A stretch of 64,000 nucleotides of DNA from positions 2,691,728 to 2,755,727 of the forward strand of contig NW_003314272.1 of assembly GCF_000143415.4 (NCBI RefSeq). Direction: 5' to 3'. This DNA is from Selaginella moellendorffii (taxonomy: Eukaryota > Streptophyta > Lycopodiopsida > Selaginellales > Selaginellaceae). The translations under genes were made by a program, and so were the position numbers. The notes under the pieces were generated by a model. The model ran no database searches, was not told the origin of the DNA, and saw only the letters and a program-made list of their open reading frames with translations. This document shows positions 44,789 through 54,511 of this stretch, piece by piece (the first letter of the stretch is position 1; the number at the start of each line of letters is the position of its first letter).

Positions 44789-44902
44789 GAGTTAGGGAAA
44801 AAGGAAAAGGTTACTGACTAGTTATGCAAAGCTTAAGGGGATAGTTGAGTACCTTTAAATACGTCAGATAGCTAAAATTTTAGCAAACTTTGGATGCATT
44901 GT

Positions 44903-45958
44903 CTACATGATATCATAGACAATAATAAACTGAGGAAGGATGGCAGCATTATCATACACTACAAGCTCATCAAAGTTGAGTATCCCTCCCACTTCACCAG
45001 ACACGGAGTGATAGCCATCCGGTGGAGCAACCAATTCGGGCCTGTCCTCGGTCACCTTGAACACTCGCCCAGCCAGAACCTTACACACGAGCATGGCATG
45101 GTGCCTGGAAGCCGAGGAGCTGCCGTAGGCCTTGACATAGTCGTTTGCCTTGCTGCTGGTTGCCGTCACATAGATCCCCGCCCCAAACCGGAGGAATCCA
45201 TCCACCTTTGCTTTCTTCTTCTTGAATCCGGCCAGGATGATGTTGCAGAGGCTGCACGAGAGATTGCTGCACAGTGACTGCTGCTGCGGCGTCCCGAGCC
45301 CGCACAGGACCGTCGTGCCGTGGAAGCGCAGGACCTCGTTTCCATTCTTTCCAATCTTCTCGTCCCTGCTCCCTCTCTGGGCCATCAGCTTTTCTCTGTA
45401 GTCCGCGAACCGCTTCACCCTGTGGCCCGGATTGTACACGCGGAGGATGTCAATGATGGACGCTTCGCTGCCTGGATGATTCCATTTGGCACGGAAGTAT
45501 GCCAAGACTCTTCCTCGTTCCGGGTCGTCCTTGCGCATGCTCTCCACTGAAAAAACACGGGTAAATAACGAGAGAGCTTCTGGAAACTGGCCAGAGGAGT
45601 GGTTACCTGCGTGCTTTACCAGGAAGTGCTGGTCCAGGTACTGCGGGGAGTCGAACTTCGCGCCGCACACGAAGCATGAGAAGTGCTTTCCCCCGTCCCG
45701 TGGGCCGGACACCTTCATATGCGCTGCTGACGACCGCTGGTGCTGATGGAGCTCATGGTGATCCCGGAACTTCGCTCCACAGTCACTGCAGGCCAGGACT
45801 TTCGGAGTAGGAGTTGGGGCCGAGGGAGCCTTGATTGAGCCAGAACATTGGCCGTGACTATCTCTGAAATGTTGTAGCATGTACTCCTTGCTCGTAAACG
45901 ACCTCAAACAGCCAGGAGCTTTGCAGGGGACCCTTGCTTGAGCATGGAGTTTAGACAT
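44903..45958 (-). CDS. C2H2 zinc-finger protein with PARP-like catalytic domain
   Basis: The preferred model is 45607-45958 joined to 44903-45546 (331 residues). The 60-bp gap has a GTAACC donor and a TTTTTTCAG acceptor but is a multiple of three, so a 351-residue unspliced form is also open. Three C2H2 fingers occur: CKAPGCLRSFTSKEYMLQHFRDSH, CSDCGAKFRDHHELHQHQ...H and CFVCGAKFDSPQYLDQHFLVKH. The C-terminal half (about 205-331) has the ART/PARP fold signature: LRFHGTTVLCGL (HG), GAGIYVTATSSKANDYV (Y), HAMLVCKVLAGRVFKV, and GGILNFDELVVYDNAAILPQFIIVY. Plants have such finger-PARP fusions of unknown role. Whether it adds ADP-ribose is unclear: the third triad position reads NFDELVVYD, so Glu or Leu could occupy it. 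Confidence 0.75.
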   Translation of the reverse strand: MSKLHAQARVPCKAPGCLRSFTSKEYMLQHFRDSHGQCSGSIKAPSAPTPTPKVLACSDCGAKFRDHHELHQHQRSSAAHMKVSGPRDGGKHFSCFVCGAKFDSPQYLDQHFLVKHAGNHSSGQFPEALSLFTRVFSVESMRKDDPERGRVLAYFRAKWNHPGSEASIIDILRVYNPGHRVKRFADYREKLMAQRGSRDEKIGKNGNEVLRFHGTTVLCGLGTPQQQSLCSNLSCSLCNIILAGFKKKKAKVDGFLRFGAGIYVTATSSKANDYVKAYGSSSASRHHAMLVCKVLAGRVFKVTEDRPELVAPPDGYHSVSGEVGGILNFDELVVYDNAAILPQFIIVYDIM

Positions 45959-46232
45959 CTTCGAGCTGAAAGAGTAAGCAGGATCGAATTTTTACTGAAA
46001 GAGAAACCTCCTTACCTTCCACGCTTTTTGGAGCGTTCCCCGTTCTTGCAAATAGAGACGTTTTTCGTACGCTGGATTGTCGATAATCTTCTTCTGACTT
46101 TCACGACATCCGACAAATAACCACTGATTGGTCAGCACGGTGGAGAAAAAATTTATTACCTCCTCAGATTATCGTCTCAAAATGAGGAACAGCAAAAAGA
46201 AATCACAGCACAAAACTGCACGAAACGTCTCG

Positions 46233-48141
46233 TCAAAGTGTCAGCTCAGACGGCAAACAAGCTTTCCTAGTTAGTTTGGCCCCGAGTTTGGCGAGTTTAA
46301 CATCGAGTTTTTCGTAGCCCCTGTCAATGTGACTGACACCTTCAATAGTGGTGACGCCTTCACCAGCCATTCCAGCAAGAACCAAAGCGGCTCCCGCTCG
46401 TAAATCCGTTGCTAGAACCGGGGCTCCGTATAAAGAGCTGCCAAGAAACCACACGCATGATGTTGCAAAAGAACGACCCAAAAACGCTATACCTTCCTTG
46501 GTCCTTGCCACTTATAAATGCTAAGTTCTTGCTCACTCTTATTTTAGCTCTCAGCTTTTGAAGCTCCTCCACTGCACAGTACCTCACCATGAAAAAGCAG
46601 CGCAATGGAACACTCAAAGTTTTTACCGTGCCGCATCCTGTTCTCAAATACAGTTTCTTCCACGATACTTTGTCCGCAACAAGTTGTCATAAGAGATGAC
46701 ATCTGTGGTTGCAAGTCAGTAGGAAAACCAGGATACGGAAGGGTTGTCACATCCAGACTTTGGAGACGCGAACCGCAAGTCACCTGCACGAACTCGTGGT
46801 ACATACCACCAAGCCACTTGATCACGAGAAATTTACCTCAAGCCCGTCGGGTGCGGTTTGCACAATTTTGCAGCCGATTTGTTGTAGCTTGCTCACAACA
46901 GCAACCAAGTGTCGAGGCACAACTCGAGACATGGAAATGGATGACCGTGTTATGGCTGCGGCCATCAAGAATGTCCCAGCTTCAATGCGATCTGGAATTA
47001 TCGTAAACGACGTCCCGTGCAATCTCGGGACCCCTTCGACCGAGAGACACTTGGTTCCTGCACCAGTTATGTTTGCACCACAAGAGTTCAGAAACTCCGC
47101 AAGATCCACAACCTCGGGTTCCTGAACGACGTTAATTCTTTCCATGCATTACGTTTCATGAGAAGGCAGCAACGTAAGAAAATCATACCTGAGCGACATT
47201 GTACAACGTCGACTTGCCATCTGCCAGTGCCGCAGCCATCATCAACGTCTCCGTCGCGCCAACGCTCGGATAGTCAAGACAGAAGCTCCCACCGACCAGT
47301 TTTGATCCATTCGCTGCTCGAGCATGGACTTTCCCATGCCTACAAAGTACAACGTTGGATGAGTTGTCAACAAGGAGAAATAAAAAAAAAGGAAAGGAAA
47401 CATCACTAGCCTGATTTTCACTTGCGCTCCCAAAGCTTGCAAGCCACGGACGTGAAGATCAATCGGTCTAGCTCCAATGTTGCAACCACCAGGTAGAGGA
47501 ACTAGCGCTTCACCCTGTCGTCCCACAAGAGCACCGATGACAAAGAAGCTCGCTCTGAGCTTCCTCACGACGTCGGGGCACGGCTCCACCGAAGTGATAT
47601 GACGAGAGTCAATCACAATGTCGCAAGCCTCTCGTCTGATGCGCACCCCGACTGACTGGAGCACCTGGAACATCCTCCGGATGTCATGGAGGTCCGGAAC
47701 CATCCGGAGGCTGACTTGATCGTTGGTACACAAGGCACCAGCGAGAACTGCTAGCGCCGAGTTCTTGGCACCACTTATCTGGACGTGGCCAGATAGAACT
47801 GTGCCGCCTTGGATCTCAAGGCACTCTGGATAACTAGCTGGAGCTCTGGTGAGTGGTGGCAAGCTCGATGGATTGGTGCTTACCAGATTATTCTTCTCGT
47901 GTATCACCGGAGCTGCTTGAGCGTGAGCGTGAGCTGGAGTTGGACACGCAAATGTCCATCTGGAGAAACGAAGATCTCTTCTACTAAATCCGCTGCTCCC
48001 GACGCGGCGGCTGGCGATTCCGTGAGCATGCAGGGATCGCGATGGCCAAGCGGAGAGGATTCCGTCGGCATTTCCCCAGCTGTGGTGATTGAGCGCCAGG
48101 CACGAGCAAGCGAGCCCGGCCATGGCCGCAGCAGGAGCCAT
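46233..48141 (-). CDS. MURA: Plastid UDP-N-acetylglucosamine 1-carboxyvinyltransferase (MurA)
   Basis: Six minus-strand exons (47411-48141, 47189-47339, 46837-47121, 46627-46783, 46493-46571, 46233-46437) give 535 residues; bacterial MurA has about 420, and the extra length is the N-terminus. The first about 100 residues are Ser/Arg/Ala-rich and look like a plastid transit peptide. The enzyme starts at [29 protein letters not shown]. The catalytic cysteine is C220 in [24 protein letters not shown]. Later blocks are [48 protein letters not shown] and [24 protein letters not shown]. MurA adds enolpyruvate to UDP-GlcNAc, the first committed step of peptidoglycan synthesis. Mosses and some ferns and lycophytes use peptidoglycan in chloroplast division. 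Intron 1 has a GC donor. Confidence 0.92.
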
Positions 48142-48579
48142 GCCCCTGCCAGACTCACCGCTATGGCGCGCCACAGATTATCGATAGCGCCCGCATTGTG
48201 ATGCCTCCTCGCCTGTAAAACCCTAGCGCTGGAGAGAAGAGCGAGCAATGCCGCAAAAGTCTTTCCAAGACCTGATTGGAGCAGCGATCTATGCCCTAGA
48301 CGCTCTGAAAATCAGGGGATCGCGAAATATTTCGATGCTTCGCAGCCCTATAGCGCGATTGATGAGGAGCACTAAAGAAGAGCTTCTTTATCCTGGCAAT
48401 GCCAGACTAGAGAATGCGTGTCTCTCAGTGGAAGCTTGAGAGAGAGAGGCGAGCGGCAAACAAGCAGGCAATGACGTGGGTCCACGTGGCAAAAAGAATA
48501 CGCTGATTGGTTGTCGGGGATTTTCATCATATGCCCATGTTTTTCATGCCCTTCATAAAAAGAACAAAAAATAAGTCGT
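48142..48579. other. Intergenic between MURA and the tRNA gene
   Basis: An AAACCCTA telo-box lies at 48218-48225, upstream of MURA. An open frame of 63 codons from 48248 shows no recognisable domain. No other feature is seen. Confidence 0.4.
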
Positions 48580-48664
48580 TGGGGTGAGAGAGGCTCGAAC
48601 TCTCGACCTCAGGATAACTCAGAAGCTATGAGACCTACGCGCTAGCCAACTGCGCCACCACCCC
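48580..48664 (-). tRNA. trnM-CAT: Elongator tRNA-Met (CAT) with 11-nt intron
   Basis: The minus strand folds as a tRNA: acceptor GGGGTGG with a CTCACCCC end and discriminator A, D-arm GGCGCAGTTGGCTAGCGC, anticodon loop CTCATAA, T-arm GAGAGTTCGAGCCTCTC. An 11-nt insertion (GCTTCTGAGTT) interrupts the loop directly after position 37, the standard place for nuclear tRNA introns; plant elongator tRNA-Met genes are one of the few types that carry one. It has no encoded CCA. Anticodon CAT and absence of initiator features mark it as the elongator form. Confidence 0.95.
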
Positions 48665-48764
48665 CTGACAGTATTCTTTTCAAACAAAAGCTCTTTATAC
48701 GAGGAAGCATGGCACTGTTAAAACTAAAGGTTTTAGGGTTCCTGTAGGGGAGGGGAGAGGAGAA

Positions 48765-49345
48765 ATGGCCAATAGGAATGGGAGCGACGACCAGCACGGC
48801 GAGGTGGAGAACGCCCCTCCCGCGGAGCCGAACGACGAAGAGGACTCTTTGCTGATGCGAGTCAATGCGTATCTCGGCGATGCCCCTCCCGTCCCCGATC
48901 CGGCCGAAGGTGAGTGTTCGATCGATCAATCCCGCTGCTAGCAATGTTTTCCCCATCCGCGATCGATCGACCAATCCCTCCTCGCGCGCTGCTAACAATG
49001 GTTTCCCCAATCCGCGCAGTGGAGGACGCCGAGAGCTCGCCGGTGTGGCTGGCCGTGGAGGAGAGCATCCGGCAGCACACGAGGCCCGCATTGGAGGAGG
49101 CGGTGAAGCAGGCGAGGGCGGAGGCCTCGGCGCAGGCGACGCGGGAGCTGCGCATGGAGCTCCAGGCCCTGGCACAGGATAGCTCCGCCCGGATGGAGCG
49201 CTTCAAGGTGGAGCTGGATCAGGAGAGGGCCAGGGTCGCGGAGCTCAGGGAGGAGCTCGCCATCGCCAAGGCTCAGGCCGTGGAGTCCAAGATCAAGGCC
49301 AAGCTCATGCTCGACTTCGCGCTCAACGAAAGGCTGTTCATCTAA
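48765..49345 (+). CDS. Small conserved coiled-coil protein of unknown function
   Basis: Exons 48765-48909 and 49020-49345 give 156 residues. The N-terminus is acidic (GEVENAPPAEPNDEEDSLLMRVNAYLGD), followed by SSPVWLAVEESIRQHTRPALEEAVKQARAEA and a long helical coiled coil (about 85-145) with repeated LRMELQALAQ, ERFKVELDQERARVAELREEL. I do not recognise the family. The intron follows GT-AG rules and joins PAE|VEDAES in frame. A TTTTAGGGTT telo-box lies about 30 bp upstream of the start, and the tRNA gene lies about 100 bp to the left on the other strand. Confidence 0.7.
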
Positions 49346-49690
49346 AAGCTCCCTTCTCTTTAGTTTTAGTGCCTTTAATTTTGACCTTTAAGACTGGTCT
49401 ACGTTTAAGGGGAAAGGGAATATGCTTTTGTAGATTGCGAATCGCTAGACACGTGGACGGCTGTAATTTAAACTATGGCTTGGGGCGTGGGGAGCCCTAA
49501 CCGATGCCTGCCCGGGTGGGATGAGGAAAAGCAGCCTGGGCATTGCCGCCGATTTCCAGCAATCGGCATCGTCGCCATCGCCAGCAGCAGCGCTACCTCT
49601 CCAATCCCTAGCAGCGGCAGGAGGAAGATCTAGATCATCGCTGCCGACTGGATCGTCGCCTGGATTGATCGATCGCGGGTGTGATCTGGG

Positions 49691-50344
49691 ATGAAGAAGG
49701 CGAGGGCGAGCGTTCTCACCAAGTATGACTCGGGCGGCGGACAGGTGGTGGTGGCATCGGTGAGGCTGGGCGTGGACGATCTCCAATTGCGGGCCTCCTG
49801 CTCCGATCGGACCTTCGTGCGCAGCGCGGGGCTCAAGGGGCTCACGGTCGGGGTGGAGAAGCCCGGATCGTTCGCCCTCGAGTACGATGTCCACGAAGCA
49901 GTGCCGCGCTTCCAATTCTCGGGCGTCGGCCGGCTGCTCAACAAGGATGTCCAGGTCTCCTACACGCACCAGCCCAAGACCCGAGACGCGCTCGTCGTGG
50001 ATGGGATTCTCATCGCCAATCCCGCCAACAAGCTCCACGGCCGGATGATCTTCCCCACCAACAAGGGCCATGTCAAGATGTGCTACGTCCACAATGGCCA
50101 CACGAGCATCGAGCCGGGGGTGGAGTTTCCCAGCCGGGCCTGGAATCTGGGGATCGCGCACAAGTTCCCCGGCAATCACAACGTCAAGGCGACCTACGAT
50201 CATATGGTGAAGACGGTGGGATTGGCGTGGAGCAGGGATCCCGAGAATGGCAGCGGCGCTTGCAAGATCTCCGCCAATGTGCCGCTCCAAGAACCGAAGA
50301 ACGTCCGGGTGCTCATGGAGAAGGTGTGGAATTTCGACTTCTAG
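49691..50344 (+). CDS. OEP24: Outer envelope pore protein 24, chloroplastic (OEP24)
   Basis: A single exon encodes 217 residues, the family length. It matches plant OEP24 across its whole length: KASVLTKYDSGGG-like start, VRLGVDDLQLRASCSDRTFV, GLTVGVEKPGSFALEYDV, RFQFSG, VDGILIANPANKLHG, CYVHNGHTSIEPG, WNLGIAHKF, NVKATYDHMVKTVGLAWSRD and the end VWNFDF. OEP24 forms a beta-barrel pore in the plastid outer envelope for triose phosphates, sugar phosphates, ATP and similar small solutes. There is no cleavable transit peptide, as expected for an outer-envelope protein. Alternating hydrophobic residues in the strands are visible. Confidence 0.9.
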   Translation: MKKARASVLTKYDSGGGQVVVASVRLGVDDLQLRASCSDRTFVRSAGLKGLTVGVEKPGSFALEYDVHEAVPRFQFSGVGRLLNKDVQVSYTHQPKTRDALVVDGILIANPANKLHGRMIFPTNKGHVKMCYVHNGHTSIEPGVEFPSRAWNLGIAHKFPGNHNVKATYDHMVKTVGLAWSRDPENGSGACKISANVPLQEPKNVRVLMEKVWNFDF

Positions 50345-50501
50345 ATCTGCGGCGGCGGCGGGGAAGAGTGGAGAGATTTGACGTGGATTTCTTCCTTTCC
50401 CCCCCTTTCTTCCCCCATTCTTTTTGGTGAAATAAAACTTTAGGGTTCTTGGAACTCGCTTCTAGGGTTCTTGAGAGAACGCGGCGAGCGATTCATCATG
50501 T

Positions 50502-53060
50502 ATGTGTCATTTCTGGCACTGTCTCCTTAGATCAGAGCACTTGCGGCGGAATCCGGGGCGGCATTGCGCGTATGGCTGGGATTCTCGAAGGTATCTGGGA
50601 AATCACTTCGAGGTAGAGGATTTCCAGGACCAGGAGGGAGGATCGCGCACACAGGAGCTTCTCACCGCATTGAAGGCATGCAGCAGCGCCAGGGATCTCG
50701 ACATCGCCCGGGCGATCCATGCCCGCGCCCTTCACACTGGGCATTTCGGCAATGTGTACGTGGCCAACACGGCCGTGGACATGTTCGCGAGCTGTGGAAG
50801 CCTGGCGGAGGCCCGCGGCGTTTTCGACCGGATGCCGTGCCACAGCGTGGTGTCCTGGAACGCTTTGATCCTCGGCTACGCACAGCACGGGGTGAAGGAG
50901 GCGGCATTGGCATTGGATTTGTTCCGGGGCATGGAAGCTGAGCCGGATCGCCGGACTTTCGTGGCGGCTCTCAAGGCTTGCAGCACCTTGGCAGCGAGCA
51001 GCGAATCCAGCAAGCTCGGGGCCCTGGAAATCGGCATGGCGACGCACTCTCAAGCTATCAAGGCTGGATGCGATGCTTTCAACTACGTCGCGAACACTAT
51101 GGTGGATATGTATGCCAACTGCGGGAGCATGGCCGATGCTCGCAAGGTCTTTGACAGGATGGAGAGCTGGGACGTGGTGTCCTGGAATGCGCTGCTGCTG
51201 GGCTATGCCGAGAATGAGGAAGAGCTCGCTTTGAGGGTCTTCTCGTGCATGGCATCGATCGAGGATGCTCCGCAAAATCACCTGACTTTCGTGGCGGCGA
51301 TCAAAGCCTGCACGAATTTGGCGCCCAAGGAGAAGGGGAGAAAAGTTGATGGGAGGCTTCTCAAGGTGGCGGCTCTGGAGAGAGCCAGTGATCTTCATGC
51401 CCAAGCTACCGCGAGCGGTCACGAGAGAAACGCTAAAGTGGCCGGTGCTTTGGTCGACATGTATGCGAAGTGTGGGAGCATGGTGGCTGCTCGTCGCGTC
51501 TTTGAGAAGTTTTCGCCCCTGGACGTGGCGCTGTGGAACATTTTGATGCTGGGCTACGCGGACAACAAGGAAGCCGAGCTGGCTTTGGAGGTTTTCGAGA
51601 GTATGAAGGCACAGGGCTTTACACCCAACTCCAGGACGTTTGTGGCGGTGCTCAAGGCTTGCACCAGCCTAGCAGCAAAAGAAGAAGGGAGAAGCCTGAA
51701 CGGGAAGGTGGTGAAGCTTGCCTGCTTAGAGAAAGGTGTAGCCATCCACAGGCAAGCTTTGGAGCTTGGCTGCGACGGTGATATCTATCTAGCAAGCACG
51801 CTGGTGGACCTTTACGCGAAATGTGGGAGCTTAACAGATGCTCGCAAGGTGTTCGATGCAATGCTTCGCCGGAATGAGGTCTCCTGGAACGCACTGATAC
51901 AGGGGTACGTTGAGAGCAACGAGGCGGAGGGAGCTCTGGCGCTTTTTTCAGAAATGAGAACTTCCACCTGTGCGCCGGACGCTCTAAGTTTTGTGGCGGC
52001 CATTAAGGCATGCACCGCTCTGGGTGCTGAAGAGCTTGGCAAACAGCAACCCGACGGCAAGCTCGTGAAGGTGGTGTCGTTGGAAAAAGGCAGGGCAGTT
52101 CACGATCAAGCTAGAAATTCCGGCTGGGACGCCAACACCTTCGTCAGGAATTCGCTGGTGGACATGTACGCAAAGTGTGGCAGCCTGGAAGACGCACGCA
52201 GGCTCTTGGACGGGATACCTGGTTGCGATGCGGTCTCCAAAACAGCTCTCATGCAGGGGTATGCCGAGAGTGGAGACGGAGAGCTTGCGCTGGAAATCTT
52301 CTGGGCTATGGAGTCGAGAGACGCACTAGCGTTTGCAGCAGCTCTCAAGGCCTGCGGAAGTATAGCAGCTCTGGAACCCGGTAGACGGATCCATGCAGAA
52401 GCGTGCAGGGTAGACTTCGGACGGGATTCACTGGTACCAAACGGCGTAGTGGATTTCTATGCAAAGTGCGGGAGCATGGACGCTGCTCAGCACGCCTTCG
52501 ACTCGCTCCAGAGCAGAGACTCTGTGAACTTCACGGCACTGATCGCGGGGTACAGTCACCAGGGAGACAGCAGCGCAGTGTTCGATCTCTTCCATGCCAT
52601 GGAAGACGAGGGCTGCGACGCAAACGCAGTGACCTTCGTCAGCCTCCTCACGGCTTGCAGCCGAGCAGGGCTGGTGCGCAACGGACAGAGCTATTTCAGC
52701 GCGATGGCGGCCAAGTTTGGAGTGAGGCCGGGGCTGGAGCACTACGTGTGCATGGTGGACATGCTGGCCCGCTCGAATCACCTGTCGCAAGCGCTGGCGA
52801 TGGTGGAGGGGATGCCGTTCCAGCCCAACACGGTGCTGTGGACGTCGGTACTGGCAGCCTGCTGGAAGTGGAAGAATGTGGAGGTGGGAAAGGTGGCGTT
52901 TGACGCGTTGGTCCGGCTGGATGAGAACGAAAGCGCGGCTTACTTGCTCATGGCCAACATCTATGGAAGCTGCGGTCTGTGGGAGGAGCGTGCCAGAGTT
53001 CTGGAAGCGGCTACAGGAAAACAGGTTCCCAGGTTGTGCCAGGAATTTGGAAGCAACTAG
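50502..53060 (+). CDS. PLS-type pentatricopeptide repeat protein, truncated E domain
   Basis: A single exon encodes 852 residues. From about residue 50 it has PLS triplets with typical lines: NVYVANTAVDMFASCGSLAEARGVFDRM, VVSWNALILGYAQHG, RTFVAALKACS, repeated about seven times. These proteins edit or process organelle RNA. The end carries the E motif region (PNTVLWTSVLAACWKWKNVEVGKVAFDALVRLDENESAAYLLMANIYGSCGLWEERARVL), but the final lines (ATGKQVPRLCQEFGSN) leave the family pattern, which is usually ...VPGCSWIE. In the next frame the DNA reads PGCARNLE, so a one-base indel near 53020-53024 seems to have cut off the end of the E domain. The N-terminus is Arg/His-rich and may be a presequence. 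No introns. Confidence 0.85.
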   Translation: MCHFWHCLLRSEHLRRNPGRHCAYGWDSRRYLGNHFEVEDFQDQEGGSRTQELLTALKACSSARDLDIARAIHARALHTGHFGNVYVANTAVDMFASCGSLAEARGVFDRMPCHSVVSWNALILGYAQHGVKEAALALDLFRGMEAEPDRRTFVAALKACSTLAASSESSKLGALEIGMATHSQAIKAGCDAFNYVANTMVDMYANCGSMADARKVFDRMESWDVVSWNALLLGYAENEEELALRVFSCMASIEDAPQNHLTFVAAIKACTNLAPKEKGRKVDGRLLKVAALERASDLHAQATASGHERNAKVAGALVDMYAKCGSMVAARRVFEKFSPLDVALWNILMLGYADNKEAELALEVFESMKAQGFTPNSRTFVAVLKACTSLAAKEEGRSLNGKVVKLACLEKGVAIHRQALELGCDGDIYLASTLVDLYAKCGSLTDARKVFDAMLRRNEVSWNALIQGYVESNEAEGALALFSEMRTSTCAPDALSFVAAIKACTALGAEELGKQQPDGKLVKVVSLEKGRAVHDQARNSGWDANTFVRNSLVDMYAKCGSLEDARRLLDGIPGCDAVSKTALMQGYAESGDGELALEIFWAMESRDALAFAAALKACGSIAALEPGRRIHAEACRVDFGRDSLVPNGVVDFYAKCGSMDAAQHAFDSLQSRDSVNFTALIAGYSHQGDSSAVFDLFHAMEDEGCDANAVTFVSLLTACSRAGLVRNGQSYFSAMAAKFGVRPGLEHYVCMVDMLARSNHLSQALAMVEGMPFQPNTVLWTSVLAACWKWKNVEVGKVAFDALVRLDENESAAYLLMANIYGSCGLWEERARVLEAATGKQVPRLCQEFGSN

Positions 53061-53394
53061 AGAGATAGGATGGGACCGACTGATGACGGAGGGGCTGATG
53101 GTCATCGAAAAGAATGAATGAAAGCTCCAACTTTGGAGTCAGGGAAGGGATGGGCTGATGATCATCGAAGCAGGAAGAATGAAAGCTATGAAAGCTCGAA
53201 CTTTGGAATCAGGGAGGGGCTGCAGGAAGAACGAAAGCTACAAAAGCTCCAACTTTGGAGTCACTGGAAAGACAAGAACAACAGGGGAGACAAGAACGAA
53301 CGCAGCGGAGAATGGAAGTCAGGAACAATGGTATTACAGACAAGGGAGCAGAATTATACAGATAAATGAGGAGATCATCCACCAGATCATGGCA
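53061..53394. repeat. Imperfect tandem repeats 3' of the PPR gene
   Basis: GAAAGCTCCAACTTTGGAGTCA recurs three times with minor changes (about 53120, 53185 and 53246), each within a 55-65 bp unit that also carries GGAAGAATGAAAGC or GAAGAACGAAAGC. No gene is seen here; the region lies between the stop codons of two convergent genes. Confidence 0.7.
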
Positions 53395-53799
53395 TCAGCA
53401 GCCTCGCCGCCTCTTACCGATGACCCGGACGATCTCTTTGGTCACCTCGAGCTGCATCTCGGCGATCTGGAGCTGGAAGGCCCGGCTCTCCTGGCTCATC
53501 TTGAGCTGCGCCTCCACCTCGAGCTGCTTGCACCGCTCGAACGCCTGCGTGTAGTGATTGAGAGCTCCCACCAGCAGGTTGATGGCCGACGACGTGGAGC
53601 TCCTGCCCGACTTCTTGCTCTTCTTCCTCACCGACGCCGCCGCCGCTACAGCCCGGAAGTCGATCTCGTCGGCCCGCTCGCTCGTCGTCCTGGGCGACGA
53701 CACGGTCGTGTGCTGCTGCTCGTCGTCCTCATCGCCGCCACCTTCTTCTCCAGCGTCGCCACCGTCAGTGCCGCCGCAAGCGCCTCCATGGCCGGGTGG

Positions 53800-53830
<31 letters not shown>

Positions 53831-54511
53831 GGATCCAGGTTGGTGGGCGACGAACAGTTCCTGGCGGTGGTGGCGGCGTCCGCGTTGTTGCTGTGGATGG
53901 CGGCGGCGATCCTCTTGGAATTGGAGTTCCCGGTGGCGAGCGCGGCGGAGGAGAGCTTGAAAGTCCTGCCCAGGATGGAGTCCATGCGGTCGAAGAAGCG
54001 CCAGGTCGGGGGGACGTCCGCCTGGATCATCCGGAGCTTTGACTTCTTGTAGAGGCGGATGAGAAGATCCACCTTGTTCTTGCACTGCTTCCAATCGTAG
54101 CTCGTCTGGAAGGTGGAATTCAAGGTGTCGGCGATCTCGCGCCAGTGCTGGCTGCGGAGGTTACCCATGTTGAGCTTGATGACCTTGATGTCCTCGAACT
54201 GGTCGATGAGGCTGTTCACCACCGCCGTCGGCCATAGATCTCCTCCTCCTCCACCGCCGCCGCCGCCGCCGCTAGCTCCTCCGCCAACGCCACCGCCTCC
54301 TGGCGCCGCTCCCGCCGCCGCCGCCGATCCATTGTGACCCAATTCGTCCGCCGCCGCAGCTCCAGCGTCACCGCCCAGCTGCTGCTCGTGCTCATCAGAC
54401 ACAGTAGTGGATTCTCCTCCGGGAGCTGCGATGACCTAGGAAGATCGGGGCATGTCAAGAAAAGAGGAAATTTGGGGAATTGCGAGGGATTTTTCTTACC
54501 GCTTCTCCCAT
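53395..54511 (-). CDS. Trihelix transcription factor (SIP1/ASIL-like)
   Basis: Minus-strand exons 54500-54511 and 53395-54435 give 350 residues; the first exon encodes only MGEA. The trihelix DNA-binding domain is at about 70-140: WPTAVVNSLIDQFEDIKVIKLNMGNLRSQHWREIADTLN, then YDWKQCKNKVDLLIRLYKKSK, with the spaced Trp/Phe residues of a SANT-like fold. A conserved C-terminal coiled coil follows (FERCKQLEVEAQLKMSQESRAFQLQIAEMQLEVTKEIVRVI), typical of the SIP1 clade. Between lie Gly-rich and Asp-rich runs (nine Asp in a row), and a RKKSKKSGR basic patch that could be a nuclear signal. GT-type factors bind light-responsive and seed-gene promoters; the target is unknown. Confidence 0.85.

Noticed and set aside
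48248-48439. 63-codon open frame starting MPQKSFQDLIGAAIYALDALK
   Set aside because: A slight likeness to a linker-histone helix is too weak; there is no second exon, and the frame is short enough to be chance.
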